Assembly (NCBI GenBank): GCA_900660155.1
Contig: CABFPE010000010.1
Coordinates: 2,574,467 to 2,598,286, forward strand
Length of the DNA stretch: 23,820 bases
Origin: Hofstenia miamia
Taxonomy: Eukaryota > Xenacoelomorpha > Acoela > Hofsteniidae
Direction of reading: 5' to 3'
Shown: piece by piece, positions 1-9,194 of the stretch
How the letters are laid out: every line of letters begins with the position of its first letter
Position numbering within the stretch: the first letter of the stretch is position 1
The notes under the pieces: generated by a model
What the model saw: the letters and a program-made list of their open reading frames with translations, nothing else
Databases searched by the model: none
What the model was told of the DNA's origin: nothing
Translations under genes and position numbers: made by a program

Positions 1-25
1 TATATATATATATATATATATATAT
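1..25. repeat. (TA)n microsatellite at window start
   Basis: The window opens inside an uninterrupted TA run of about 12.5 units, so the repeat probably continues beyond the left edge. Together with the G run at the other end it suggests that the piece is bounded by low-complexity DNA. Confidence 0.95.
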
Positions 26-469
26 GAATAAGTGAGGCAAAATATTGTCTTTTACAAAATTATGATGATAAAATAGAAAACGTTTTATTAAGCTCTGGTT
101 TTTTTGTATTTGAGGATAGAAATTCTCAAACGCTTTTACTACAAGTGCTAATATGATATTATAAGAAACATAATGTAAAATTTACTAGAGTGATTATAAA
201 TGGAATCCTAGTTAAAGTCAAGATAATCATGAGCACATTATCACTGCTTCCTTCATTTGGCTAACAAGACGAAGTGCTTGCCTGATACTCAAAATATGTA
301 CATATCTTTAAGTTGTATGTTTGAAGTTACAAATCATCAAAATATATAGGAATTATTGTTAAATATCATTCAATGGGGTTGATTGGACACAGAATTGAGT
401 AATTGATACTTTGAAATATTTTTCATGACAGCTATTAAAGTATAAAAAACAATATGAATAAAGTCATAG
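26..469. other. AT-rich stretch without recognisable gene
   Basis: No frame has coding character or a recognisable domain, and no transposon end was found. The only short open frames near its right edge belong to the exon-like island described next. Confidence 0.6.
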
Positions 470-559
470 TTGGTTTTTCCCGGCCTACAAACACTACCAT
501 CGAGATGGTAATCCACGCACTGCCTCAGCTCAACGTTAAGGACATTATGCGGACATATA
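470..559 (+). other. GC-richer island, possible 90-nt exon
   Basis: A short stretch is clearly richer in G and C than the DNA on either side. On the plus strand it is open, bounded on the left by AG (468-469) and on the right by a GTAAAT donor-like site (560-565), giving a 90-nt exon that would keep one phase (phase 1). The peptide contains PTNTTIEMVIHALPQLNVKD, whose alternating polar and hydrophobic pattern vaguely recalls a beta strand of the cys-loop receptor ligand-binding domain; this is a weak impression, not an identification. The minus strand is also open here (603 to 370), so the strand is uncertain. An internal 14-nt palindrome, ACCATCGAGATGGT, sits at its centre. It may equally be an old repeat fragment. 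Confidence 0.15.
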
Positions 560-635
560 GTAAATATCGGTTTCTCAGTATTCATGCGTTTTATTTTTTC
601 CAAATTTTGAAACGTTTTCTTTCTATAATTAAATC

Positions 636-649
636 AATGGAATTCCATT
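636..649. repeat. 14-bp perfect palindrome in longer imperfect hairpin
   Basis: AATGGAATTCCATT reads the same on both strands. The flanking TATAATTAA on the left and AATTATAAT on the right extend it into an imperfect hairpin of about 35 nt. There is no sign of a function. Confidence 0.6.
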
Positions 650-651
650 AA

Positions 652-2118
652 TTATAATTGCTAAGAATTGCAGCATGGCATCACAATTGTATATGCTTTT
701 TGGATTTAAAAGATTAAGACTTTAATATGTACTTCTCGTGTAGCGATTTTGAACAGAACTGCTTTGTGCTTAAAGCTATCAGTGTTTTAATCATGGAAAT
801 GTATTGATCATTTTTCTGTTTTAATATTAATCTTCAATTGAATTATTAAATCAATTATTTTGAGATGAGAGTTTTTTGAACGCCAGTGCAAAATTATTTA
901 AACCTTTGCATACCTTTGCAGATTGCTTTATACTTAAGCAAGGTTTGTTAATGAGAGTGACTGCAGCACTTGGGGCTTGCGCTGTATGCGATTAGAGTAC
1001 CAAATAAATAAATAACGCACAACTAAGTCTATATACTTTAAAAAATAATGAATACTTTATGGTATGTGAAATCATAACATGTATTCCAACAGTAAAGTGT
1101 TTTTTACAAGAAAACGTGATGTTTTTTTTTAAATCAAAAACTATTATAATTTTTGAAGTTTCTGTCCAAAACTTCAAACAAAATTCCCCATGCTGATGTA
1201 AAAATTTGGAAGAAATAAAATAGTCAACTCCTAATGGAAATGTTCATGCTATTTTAAGTGGCTCATTGTAAAAGAAAATATTGTTTGCATAAAAAATGTC
1301 AATAAGTAAACAAATAAATCGATTCATTCCTAAAGAATATTGACGATTACAAAAAACGTTAAGACATATTTTTGGTAGACTACAAAATATTGGAAGTCTG
1401 CTGGAAAAAGCAATATAATTGTAAAATCAATAAAAAAGTATTTACCATATACTCGTAGAAAAACTTTAAGCAAAATTTAGAAATGAAACATAGCAAAGCA
1501 AAATATCTGCAATTATTCGAGTATTGTGTAGGGTTGAAAATATTTCTCTAATCACTCAAATAATGTCAAAAGGAAAACTATAGCATTAACTATAATGCTA
1601 TAGAATTGCAGAAGTTAATGTCTATTGAGAAATTGAATTTTGAAATAAATATATTCTCTATAGATGCATTATGGGATCCTTAGAAATCTGGAATTTAAAA
1701 GTACACAGTTTGCTTCATTTAATACATTAGAAATAATAAATTCCATAAATCACAATATATGAATGAAAAACAATAAAATGTTAAATAAGCAATGTAGTTC
1801 AAGCAATTAGTGAAATTAGTCAGGAATTTCCATTGAGACCTGAAATACTTAATTATCAAAATACAATAGTTTCCGTTCGAATTTGATTTTTAATGGTATT
1901 CAAAAGAGCATTATAAATTACTAATCAATTTAGGGAATTGTTGAATTCTAATAATACAAAAAATGAATATAAACATTTTTAATGGATTAAGCAATAAATT
2001 GAAATATCCGAAATTTCTAGCAGTGTTTTTTATTCTTTTTATTGCAAATATCTTGTGTTTTTTAATTGTTTTTATTCTTAAATTTGCGGATTTGTTTGTA
2101 GTATTTGCTACATGTATG

Positions 2119-2120
<2 letters not shown>
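652..2120. other. AT-rich stretch without recognisable gene
   Basis: About 1.5 kb with many stops in all frames. Besides the small palindrome at 1578-1603 I see no transposon ends, RNA gene or domain. The open frames at 992-1177 and 1911-2183 are biased in composition (Ile, Phe, Lys, Tyr-Ile runs from TA) and are best taken as chance. Confidence 0.6.
1578..1603. repeat. 26-nt hairpin with 11-bp perfect arms
   Basis: CTATAGCATTA at 1578-1588 is followed by four bases and then by its exact reverse complement TAATGCTATAG at 1593-1603. It could fold as a small stem-loop. No T run follows it, and there is no neighbouring gene to which it could belong. Confidence 0.8.
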
Positions 2121-2155
<35 letters not shown>

Positions 2156-2195
2156 TTGTCTTTGGGAGACAATTTTGATCCACACCACAATCTGN

Positions 2196-2226
<31 letters not shown>
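2121..2226. repeat. Two (TA)n microsatellites with an N at the junction
   Basis: TA runs occupy about 2120-2153 and 2196-2226. The roughly 41 bases between them contain a small hairpin (TTGTCT, five bases, AGACAA). The only ambiguous base of the window, N at 2195, lies exactly at the edge of the second run, which points to assembly uncertainty in the repeat. The Tyr-Ile-rich open frames crossing here are translations of the repeat, not genes. Confidence 0.95.
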
Positions 2227-2227
<1 letters not shown>

Positions 2228-2735
2228 CAAAGACTCTTTCCCAACTCCTTTAGTTTCCTCATGTGTATACAATTATAAATGTGATGATGCAAAAGTTCCT
2301 ACTTTGCGGAAACGAAAAGACAATTGGAGTACAGAATTTCAGAGCATATGCAAGGTCGTCTTCAATCATGAGCATGCACCTAAGAGGAAAAACTTTACTA
2401 TTTAATGAAAACCAAGCATACAAAAATTGCAGAAGCTATATTCATAAAAGAAACTAAGGAGCTGATGTTGCAAAAACGCAACATTTTTTGTTTTCAATAA
2501 TTCCTCTAAACTAAATGTATTCAAAAGTTTTTGAACACATATCTTTCATGTATTTGCATTATTTAATGAGTTCCATTGGAATAATACTGCTATAGCTTGA
2601 TCTATGCTGATTTTTGTAGCGATGAATTTATTGGATATATTGTAAATTATGCATGCTGAGTTTAGCCAGGGCTATCTCGGCTTGGTGCCAATTAATACCG
2701 AAGTGGTATTTATGTTATTTCTCTAATAAATCAAG

Positions 2736-3042
2736 GATTAACTCAGGGCCGTGGCTAAGGGAGGGCCAGGGAGCATGGCCGTCCCTGTTGGCCCACTGTG
2801 CCCCCTTCCTTTGGCATCCTGGATACAAAACTCCATATTATTAATTCTAATACTCTGTAACTAAGTTAGAGTGAATATCTTTTAGTTAACATCTATATAA
2901 TACTATAATGCCATTCTATTATAAAATTCAATGAAAAAGCGTGAAAATATTTCATATGAGTAAAACTATGATTAATTTATTGAACTTTGAGGGGCCATGG
3001 CCCCTCTAAATTTCAAATACAAGGCACGGGCCTGGATTAACT
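2736..3042. mobile_element. hAT-type MITE with perfect 8-bp target duplication
   Basis: The element proper is 2744-3034 (291 bp). It starts CAGGGCCGTGGC and ends GGCACGGGCCTG, imperfect inverted termini of the hAT CAGNG type. The 8-bp sequence GATTAACT precedes it at 2736-2743 and follows it at 3035-3042, a textbook hAT target duplication with no mismatch. It has no transposase. An 18-bp perfect palindrome, GAGGGGCCATGGCCCCTC (2989-3006), lies near its right end. It is much richer in G and C at its ends than the host DNA. It sits in the 5' part of the piggyBac relic, so it landed after that element. Confidence 0.85.
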
Positions 3043-3164
3043 TAATGTATTTATAATGCAAAAAATATCACTGGTTGCATGTAATTACATTTTATATATA
3101 ATGTTTTTGCACAATCAGCATTTTGTGATAACTTTCCCGCGTTAACATTAATTTTAACATTGCT

Positions 3165-4806
3165 ATGTCAAAAAAGAAAAATTTTCGTTGGAAGAAGTGC
3201 TAGAGCGGTAAAATAAAAAGCAAAACACAGAAGACAATGTTGATATTGTAATAATTCCACCTGAAAGCATAATTAGTGATGAGGAAAAAGTGGATGATGA
3301 AATGGCTGTGGATTCTCCAACTGAAGTGCCAAGGGGTGAAATTTGTGGTACATTGGAGATCAGTAAATGAAGAAGTCCCACTTAAAAGAAGAAAACTTGC
3401 TAATGAAGTTCAGCCAAAATGGAGCAAAGATGAACAACATTCTAGTTTTGAACAGCCATTATGTAAAGAAGGAGAATATCGTAAAAGACTTCAGAATGAA
3501 CTTGGAAGTTGCAGTGATATGAAATATTTCAGCATTTTTATCAAATGAGATTTTATTATTCATTTGTGCGGAAAGTGAAAGATATTCTCAGCAAAATAAT
3601 GAACATGATTTCAATATGGAGGCTGTTATGTTGAAGCACTTCATTGGATTTTTATATTTTTCTGGGTATCATCGTCTTCCAGGGAAGACATGTACTGTGA
3701 AAATTGCGAAGATGCGTTGATCCCAATCGTAAGATGATCTCTTACACGAAAGCAGTATCGGGACATGAAAAGATTTATCTACTTATCCAACAATGACACA
3801 ATTGATTTATTCGACAAAATGTACAAAATGAAAGAATACTTTTGAATAATGAATAAGTTTTTCCAACAATTTGAAACATTCTCTACAGCATTGTCTATAA
3901 ATGAACAAATGATTCCATATTTTGCAAGACATTCCTAAAAAATGTTTATGCGTGGAAAATCAGTTCGATTTGGCTTTAAACTTTGGTGTTTATGCAGTTC
4001 TAATTGATATCTATATCACCGCTTGCATTATTGTGGAAAAAGTCAGTACTACAATCATGAACTTGGTCTTGGAAGCAGCGTGTGACTGAACTATTTAAAA
4101 TTGTTGAACATAATCATCAGCACTCTGTCTACTTTGACAATTTCTTTACATCACATTCTATTCTCTCTTCAACAAAGTTGCAAAAATTTTATGCTACTGG
4201 GACAGCTGGTGAAAATAGTCCGAAAAAATGTGACTTACATGAAAACAACGTGCTCTCAAAAATGGTACGATAATTCAATGGTATGTGTTGCTTCTAATTT
4301 TGAAACTACTGAGCCAATCCAATGGGCTAAAAGATTTTCACAGAAAGAAAAAAAGCACATAAAACTTACTCAACCAATCATGATATCATCATACAAAAAG
4401 CACATGGGTGCCGTCGATCTACATGATATTTTGTGTCAAAGTATAGAATAAAGATAAAAGCACAACGGGTTTGTGGCCATTATTTGTAAATTTACTAGAC
4501 AGTGCCTTAGTCAATGCATGGAGAATTCATCAAATTGTGCAAGAAAATCCTTTGGATCTTCTTCACTTCAAGCGTGCAATTGCTGTGACTTTATTGAAAA
4601 CACCAAATAAGAAAGGTTGTGAAAAGAAATCACAACAGAATCATTACTTTCTGTGAAATCTTTTTCAACTCAACCAAAAGAAAACCATTCCATTGTAAAG
4701 AATCCAAATGATAAAAAAAGAGATGTCAATTTTGCAAATCGAAAACTGTAATTGTTCTATTTGTAAAATTGATCTCCACCCAAAGTGCTTTGATGATTTT
4801 CATTAA
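3165..4806 (+). pseudogene. piggyBac-like transposase pseudogene
   Basis: A DDE-type cut-and-paste transposase, now broken. The start is a plausible ATG at 3165 (MSKKKNF), with a frameshift within about 15 bases. The acidic N-terminus (near IISDEEKVDDEM) is followed by a stop at about 3367. A segment with HFIGFLYFSGYHRLPGK at about 3635-3690 matches the conserved family core. The first catalytic region reads SINEQMIPYFARHS, where the family has SIDE; the Asn codon is 3900-3902. RGKSVRFGFKLWCLCSSN follows. The second catalytic Asp is intact in VYFDNFFTS (4136-4138), and the MGAVDLHD motif (family MGGVDxxD) starts at 4404. WPLFVNLLDSALVNAWR continues in another frame from 4471. The C-terminal cysteine-rich finger survives as RCQFCKSK and CSICKIDLHPKCFDDFH, ending at TAA 4804-4806. 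At least five frame changes and several stops make it inactive. Confidence 0.9.
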
Positions 4807-5149
4807 ATATGTTTCTTTGCATTTGATATTAGATACATATATAATGCTATGTATTTAAGCAAATCTTTAAGAAAATTAAGTATAAATTTTCAGTTAGATA
4901 TTGTTATTTGTTGATGAGGTTGCATTAACGCAACATTTGTAAGCAAGAGGACCATTGGTTTTTATTCTGAATTTTATTCAAATATTATTTTTAAGTCAAT
5001 AGTAACACGAGAAAATAAAAAATAAGCCTAAAGTACTGCTTAATAGTTCTGGCCTTTAATTGGTTAAATAAACAATTAAGTCAAAGACTAAATATCGTAT
5101 AAGAACTACGGATTACAATTTTAATATCATAGAATTTGTATTTACCACC

Positions 5150-5231
5150 GTATTAATTCAGTTATTTTGTACTGACGATGAGTGGAGCCACTCGAAACAT
5201 CTGTACATGAAATATATCTTGTTTTTTACAA

Positions 5232-5234
<3 letters not shown>
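5150..5234 (+). mobile_element. Probable SINE/Penelope-like element tail with hammerhead-like core
   Basis: The sequence holds CTGACGA (5172-5178), then T, then a hairpin GAGTG-GAGC-CACTC (5180-5193), then GAAAC (5194-5198). CUGANGA, a stem and GAAA are the conserved core elements of a hammerhead ribozyme. TGTAC at 5168-5172 and GTACA at 5203-5207 could form an outer stem. From general knowledge, Penelope-like elements and some SINEs carry a stem closed by CGAAAC near their ends, and some Penelope-like elements carry hammerheads. The stretch is followed by a TTGTTTTTTACAATG segment and then (TA)n, as expected for a retroposon tail. The left border is unknown. A complete hammerhead (stem III with a cleavage site) is not evident. 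Confidence 0.4.

Positions 5235-5267
<33 letters not shown>
5235..5267. repeat. (AT)n microsatellite
   Basis: An uninterrupted AT run of about 33 nt directly follows the probable retroelement tail and may be its terminal simple repeat or its target. Confidence 0.95.
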
Positions 5268-5268
<1 letters not shown>

Positions 5269-5529
5269 TAAAACATAATTTAAGCATACATAGGACTTAT
5301 TATAATTAGAATAGAAGGACATTGTACTTATTACCGTTGGATTTGGATTATTCGAACTATTTGGTACTGGCTAATATTGTCGGAATTATCCAAAGTTTAA
5401 ATTATTCGAATTTAGGTATTTATGCATTTATAACCATTGTGTATAAACCTAAACATTTCTTAAATCTGGATAGTGTAGATTTTGAAATGTCATAAACGAG
5501 TTAAAAGACATTACTTGTATTGCACAATT

Positions 5530-5884
5530 GGGGATTTTCACTAAAATTTAAATTTAAATATTTTTAGCCAAAGTTGTTTAATTTAGTTTAAATTCTTTAA
5601 AAATAAAGCAACTATTAAAAAATATTTGCTAAATTTTGCAGAAATTCACTGTCTCTTTCTTGGGAGGTGATGTCACTACCTTTAGATTTCCCAGAAATTC
5701 ATCCTACAAAGTAATAGTTTTATGATTCAAAAGGTAGTGACATCATCTGAACAATAAAGTGATAGTGAATTTCAGCAAAATTTAGCAAATATTTTTTATT
5801 GGTTTTTTATTTTTAGGGAATTTAAACTAAGTTAAACATTTTTGGCTAAAAATATTCAAATTTAAATTTTAGTGAAAATCCCCC
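5530..5884. mobile_element. Foldback MITE with arms of about 160 bp
   Basis: The left arm begins GGGGATTTTCACTAAAATTT at 5530 and the right arm ends with its reverse complement at 5884. By eye, pairing continues for about 160 bp on each side with roughly 85-90% identity and a few small gaps, passing through AAATATTTGCTAAATTTTGC and, near the centre, GATGTCACTACCTTT. The unpaired loop is only about 30-35 nt near 5690-5725. There is no reading frame. Transcribed RNA would form a long double-stranded hairpin. A target duplication was not clear; ATT next to the G/C tips is possible. This is a non-autonomous foldback DNA element whose superfamily I cannot name. Confidence 0.85.
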
Positions 5885-7503
5885 ATTCTTGTGAGCTATT
5901 ATAGCAAATACCGGGGGAAATGATACACAATATCTAGTTTAGCCATATTATATAAAAGAGAAAATTTTAATCCACTTAATGTTTATGAAAGAATATGTAG
6001 AAGGAATATAATTTTAGAATAAAATACATAATTTTCTTACTAAATGCTAATTACCACAGTGTTCGAATTTTCCGACTTATTTCTAATTGCATTTGCATAG
6101 GACTTTGAATTTTGTTTGAATTAAGCGGGAGTTCGAATTAATGTCTGACATATGTTTCTATTTACAATATTTAACAAAGTACTCTTAATAATACATGGAT
6201 ACAATAATTTTAAGTTTCTTAAATATAATTCTACCATAAAGTAATATTTGACAAATTAAGAAGTTTTGATAAGTAAATTGGAATATCAAAGCTTGCTCTT
6301 TAGCCTTCAAAGAAATCTGAATTATGAAATTTTTCATAATTTGATTTGAAAGTTTCAAAATTTTGAAAAAATTTGAAAATTTGATTTGAAATTTAAAAAT
6401 TTGAATTTGATTTGAATGCTCTGATAAAGAGTCATTAAAGAATAGCTATATTTATATTTTGCAAAGAAGTTAGCAATGTAATAGAAATATGTTATAAGAG
6501 TAAAAATACATGGCAAAATACAGAACATTTCATCAAATAGATAGAATTAAAATATGTAATGTCACATTATCCGCATACTTCTATATACAATTGTTATGAC
6601 AAAAACCTTAGGATAAACTTTCACTAAGATTATTAACAAAGACTAATATCTAATGTCATAATCAAGATTAGAAATTAAATTTTTAAAAACCTTATATTTT
6701 GAAGCTTCTCCCCTTAAAAAAGATATTCTTTCAAAAATAATTGCAATGAATCAGCGTCTGCACTTAACATAATTGCAGATAGCAAGGAAGGATTATTTAC
6801 TTTCTTAGGCAAGGGCCGTCAGCAAGTGGCGTCAATAATATCATAGTGGATGTACGCTTACTAAAAATTTACCATTTAACTGTGCCCTTCAATATACCTT
6901 CCATCCAGGACAGACCCTATATAGAGTGTGGAAAATAGTGACTGTAAGCAAAAAAATAGTCTATATTCTTTTAAAAATAGGTTCTTTTTGTTCTCTTGGA
7001 ATTCTGGTTGCATGCTTAAGTCGATATACAGAAAATTCAAAAAGTAGTTGCATCATTTTATTTAACATCCTTTAGGTCATTATTACTCTGCAAAAATGAA
7101 ATAAATCAAAACTAACATTATTTCAAAATAATGCGTTTTAAATTTGGATACAATTCCAAAAACAACACCCAATAAAAGACAATATTTACTAAAAGTATAA
7201 TTTTCCAAATTTGTGAGCTTGAGTAGTTCGTCTACAGGAATAGAAATACTTGGTGTTTACACATAGGTTGCCTGAATGTCTTGAATTTAAAAGGTTTTTA
7301 AAAATTCGGAATTTTCAAGTTTTTCAGACACAGCAATACACTTTAATAAAGATCAATGATATTTTCTGAGTCAATGTTCTACTAAGAAAGATCAAATAAA
7401 ATCATATTGCTAACATCCAGACAGTTATAGATATAAAATTACATATAAGTGCATTCAAAAGTAGATTTGTGATTATCCTATGATCTCTAAAATTATTAAC
7501 TAG
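5885..7503. other. AT-rich stretch without recognisable gene
   Basis: About 1.6 kb with no coding signal. It includes the cryptic TTTGAAA-rich tract listed separately and a slightly GC-richer patch at about 6808-6930 that I could not assign. Confidence 0.55.
6336..6417. repeat. Cryptic simple repeat rich in TTTGAAA/TTTGAT
   Basis: Irregular iterations of ATTTGAAA, TTTTGAAA and ATTTGATTTGAA fill about 80 bases. It looks like slippage-derived low-complexity DNA. Confidence 0.7.
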
Positions 7504-7617
7504 CTTGGAAAAATTGAGACTTGCTCAATTGCCAGTGTTAAAGCAACACTATGCAGAACAATACATGTTGTCATCACTGGCTAATTGCTCAAAATAAAAT
7601 AACACTCAAGTTTCCAA
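7504..7617. repeat. Imperfect inverted repeat, MITE-like
   Basis: TTGGAAAAATTGAG and GCTCAATTGCCAGTGTTA on the left pair imperfectly with TCACTGGCTAATTGCTC and CACTCAAGTTTCCAA on the right, with a loop of about 25 nt. Its size (about 114 bp) suits a small decayed MITE, but no target duplication is obvious. Confidence 0.45.
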
Positions 7618-7717
7618 ATAATGAAGTTTTCAACATAAGTTTTATTGCAAGAGTATGAAACCATTTGCCCTTGAGTGTATGATAATTTTAATTCACTCAA
7701 TCTTGAATACTATTGCA

Positions 7718-7764
7718 CCTGGGGTACGGACCGTAGCTAGTCCGGGCACGGGCATACGGGCTCT
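7718..7764. mobile_element. GC-rich hAT-like terminal fragment
   Basis: A GC-rich patch containing TAGTCCGGGCACGGGC then TACGGGCTCTG lies in otherwise AT-rich DNA. It resembles the patch at 9101-9194 (CGGACTGGGCACGGGCCCTG) in the same orientation. Both look like the right-hand ends of hAT-type elements with CAGGGCCCG termini. It is followed by a short TTG repeat at about 7775-7787. Confidence 0.4.
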
Positions 7765-7789
7765 GCATGTGCGTTTGTTGTTGTTGTTC

Positions 7790-8127
7790 GAGGATTTTAA
7801 TTCTTAAATTCATTTGTTTGATGTATATTAGGTCTATTCTATATATCTATGTATATGTATTTCGTGAAACAAACTTTCATGTATATTTATAGTAGAAATT
7901 ACAACGCAGAAATAAAATATTACACATAAAATTAATTGCATTCATCAATTATAAGGAATTTCATTTTACTCTCATATTGCATTAATAATAATATATTACT
8001 TATGTACATTATATTGTAAGTAATGTAAGAAACGTGAGTTATAACCTTACAAAACGAATAATGTAAATTGCTCATTTTACATGGTCATACAAGCAGAGCA
8101 GTGAAGTTTCAATTTAATGTATTTTCA
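7790..8127. other. AT-rich spacer without recognisable gene
   Basis: No coding signal. One short inverted repeat (ATTACTTA and TAAGTAAT, near 7996-8025) is present. The open frame starting at 8068 runs across the hAT boundary and shows no domain, so it is taken as chance. Confidence 0.5.
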
Positions 8128-8856
8128 ATTATAGTCAGGGCCCGGGTTTATATGCTCAAAATATGCCGAAATATGCGTCAACAAACAAACCGCCGAAATT
8201 TCGAAAATATGCACAAAAACTACATTAAAGTGAACAGATATTCTATTACCAACTTATATAGTTTGGTACCAATAGACACATACATGTTGCTTCAAGTGGT
8301 CAACAGTCATGAACATTCGTTGTGGTTCTCGAATTTGACCCATCTAGACTAGAAGCACATTTCTGTATATAACAACATTCAAAGGATTAACATCAATTGC
8401 ATTGATTTTTTCTTCTTTGTAACTTGGGAAAGTGTCATGGATAATATTTCGAGATTTACTGTAAAAATGGTGCCCAGCTTTTCTTTGTACTTCTCCCCTG
8501 TATTAGGTCTATGACATTATCGAGTATCTCAACCTGATTGCAGGGAAATAATGGTCCTTGCAGTTGTATTATAGCTTTCGGAAGAAACTGAAAGATACCG
8601 GAATGAAACACAATTCCTACACTAAGTTGTCGTCCAGCAACTAAATAAGTTTCAAAATTTCCAGTATATGTGAGTCTTCAGTTTTGAAGTGTTGCAGGAA
8701 CAGATAAAATTCATTGAAATATTTTAACACTCGCGTGTGAAATCCGATTGAATATGCGCGCTATCATAAAAATACATGCTAAAGAAAACTGTGTCCAAAT
8801 ATGCATAAAAATATGTTTTATGCCTTAAGCATATATATTCTAGCCATGATTATGGT
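8128..8856. mobile_element. Non-autonomous hAT-type element, 713 bp
   Basis: The element proper is 8136-8848. It begins CAGGGCCCGGGTTTATATGC and ends GCATATATATTCTAGCCATG, whose reverse complement matches the start at about 14 of 20 positions. The flanks are ATTATAGT (8128-8135) and ATTATGGT (8849-8856), an 8-bp duplication with one mismatch, as hAT elements make. Both subterminal regions are rich in ATATGC (for example CTCAAAATATGCCGAAATATGC at the left, split here only by position, and AAATATGCATAAAAATATG at the right). On the minus strand about 66 codons are open at roughly 8460-8660, but no transposase motif could be named. The damaged right end suggests that it is immobile. Confidence 0.7.
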
Positions 8857-9100
8857 TGATGTTTGAAGCATTCTTTCTCAATGATTAACAAAACTTGTTA
8901 ATTAATCTACTGAAAACGGGACTTAGGCCTAATTATGACATTGTAGTTGTAAAATTTAACTTCTCAGTGATGTCAACAAAAATCTTAATTTTGTTATTGA
9001 TGTAAACTTCATTGATGGTTATGACAGTTTACGTATGTTTCTATTCAATAGCACATTAAAAGGTTTTCTGGGTGCATCAAGCAATTTTAGTTAAAGATCA

Positions 9101-9194
9101 ATAGCTAAGGGCACAACGGGCTTAGCATACAGGCACGGACAAATCAACGGGCCTATTTTTATAGTTACGGCCTACGGACTGGGCACGGGCCCTG
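9101..9194. mobile_element. GC-rich hAT-like fragment, right end CACGGGCCCTG
   Basis: The patch carries several short GGGC/ACGGGC motifs and ends GGGCACGGGCCCTG, whose reverse complement, CAGGGCCCGTGCCC, is a hAT-type terminus close to those of the two MITEs in this window. No matching left end with a shared 8-bp flank (the right flank is ACCTAGAT) was found, so it may be a truncated copy or the far end of an element opened by later insertions. Confidence 0.45.

Larger units (their letters stand above)
2467..4934 (+). mobile_element. Degenerate piggyBac-family DNA transposon
   Basis: The core is the broken transposase at 3165-4806. It lies between two near-identical 16-nt palindromes, GTTGCAAAAACGCAAC at 2467-2482 and GTTGCATTAACGCAAC at 4919-4934, which differ at two positions. 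I infer that these mark the element ends or subterminal repeats. The right copy contains TTAA, the target site of piggyBac transposases, while the left copy has AAAA in that place. About 680 bp separate the left palindrome from the reading frame, of which 291 bp plus the 8-bp duplication are a later hAT-type MITE insertion. Exact ends are uncertain because no clean TTAA duplication is seen outside the palindromes. Confidence 0.6.
4935..5529. other. Stretch between piggyBac relic and foldback element
   Basis: No gene is seen. It contains the hammerhead-like retroelement tail and the TA run listed separately; the remainder is plain AT-rich sequence. Confidence 0.5.

Noticed and set aside
2062..2405. 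Open frames with Tyr-Ile runs on both strands
   Set aside because: They are translations of the TA microsatellites, and one runs through the N at 2195.
2653..2844. 63-codon plus-strand frame
   Set aside because: It crosses the left border of the hAT MITE and its target duplication, so it is not an original reading frame.
8068..8352. 94-codon plus-strand frame
   Set aside because: It crosses the left border of the hAT-type element at 8136 and shows no domain.
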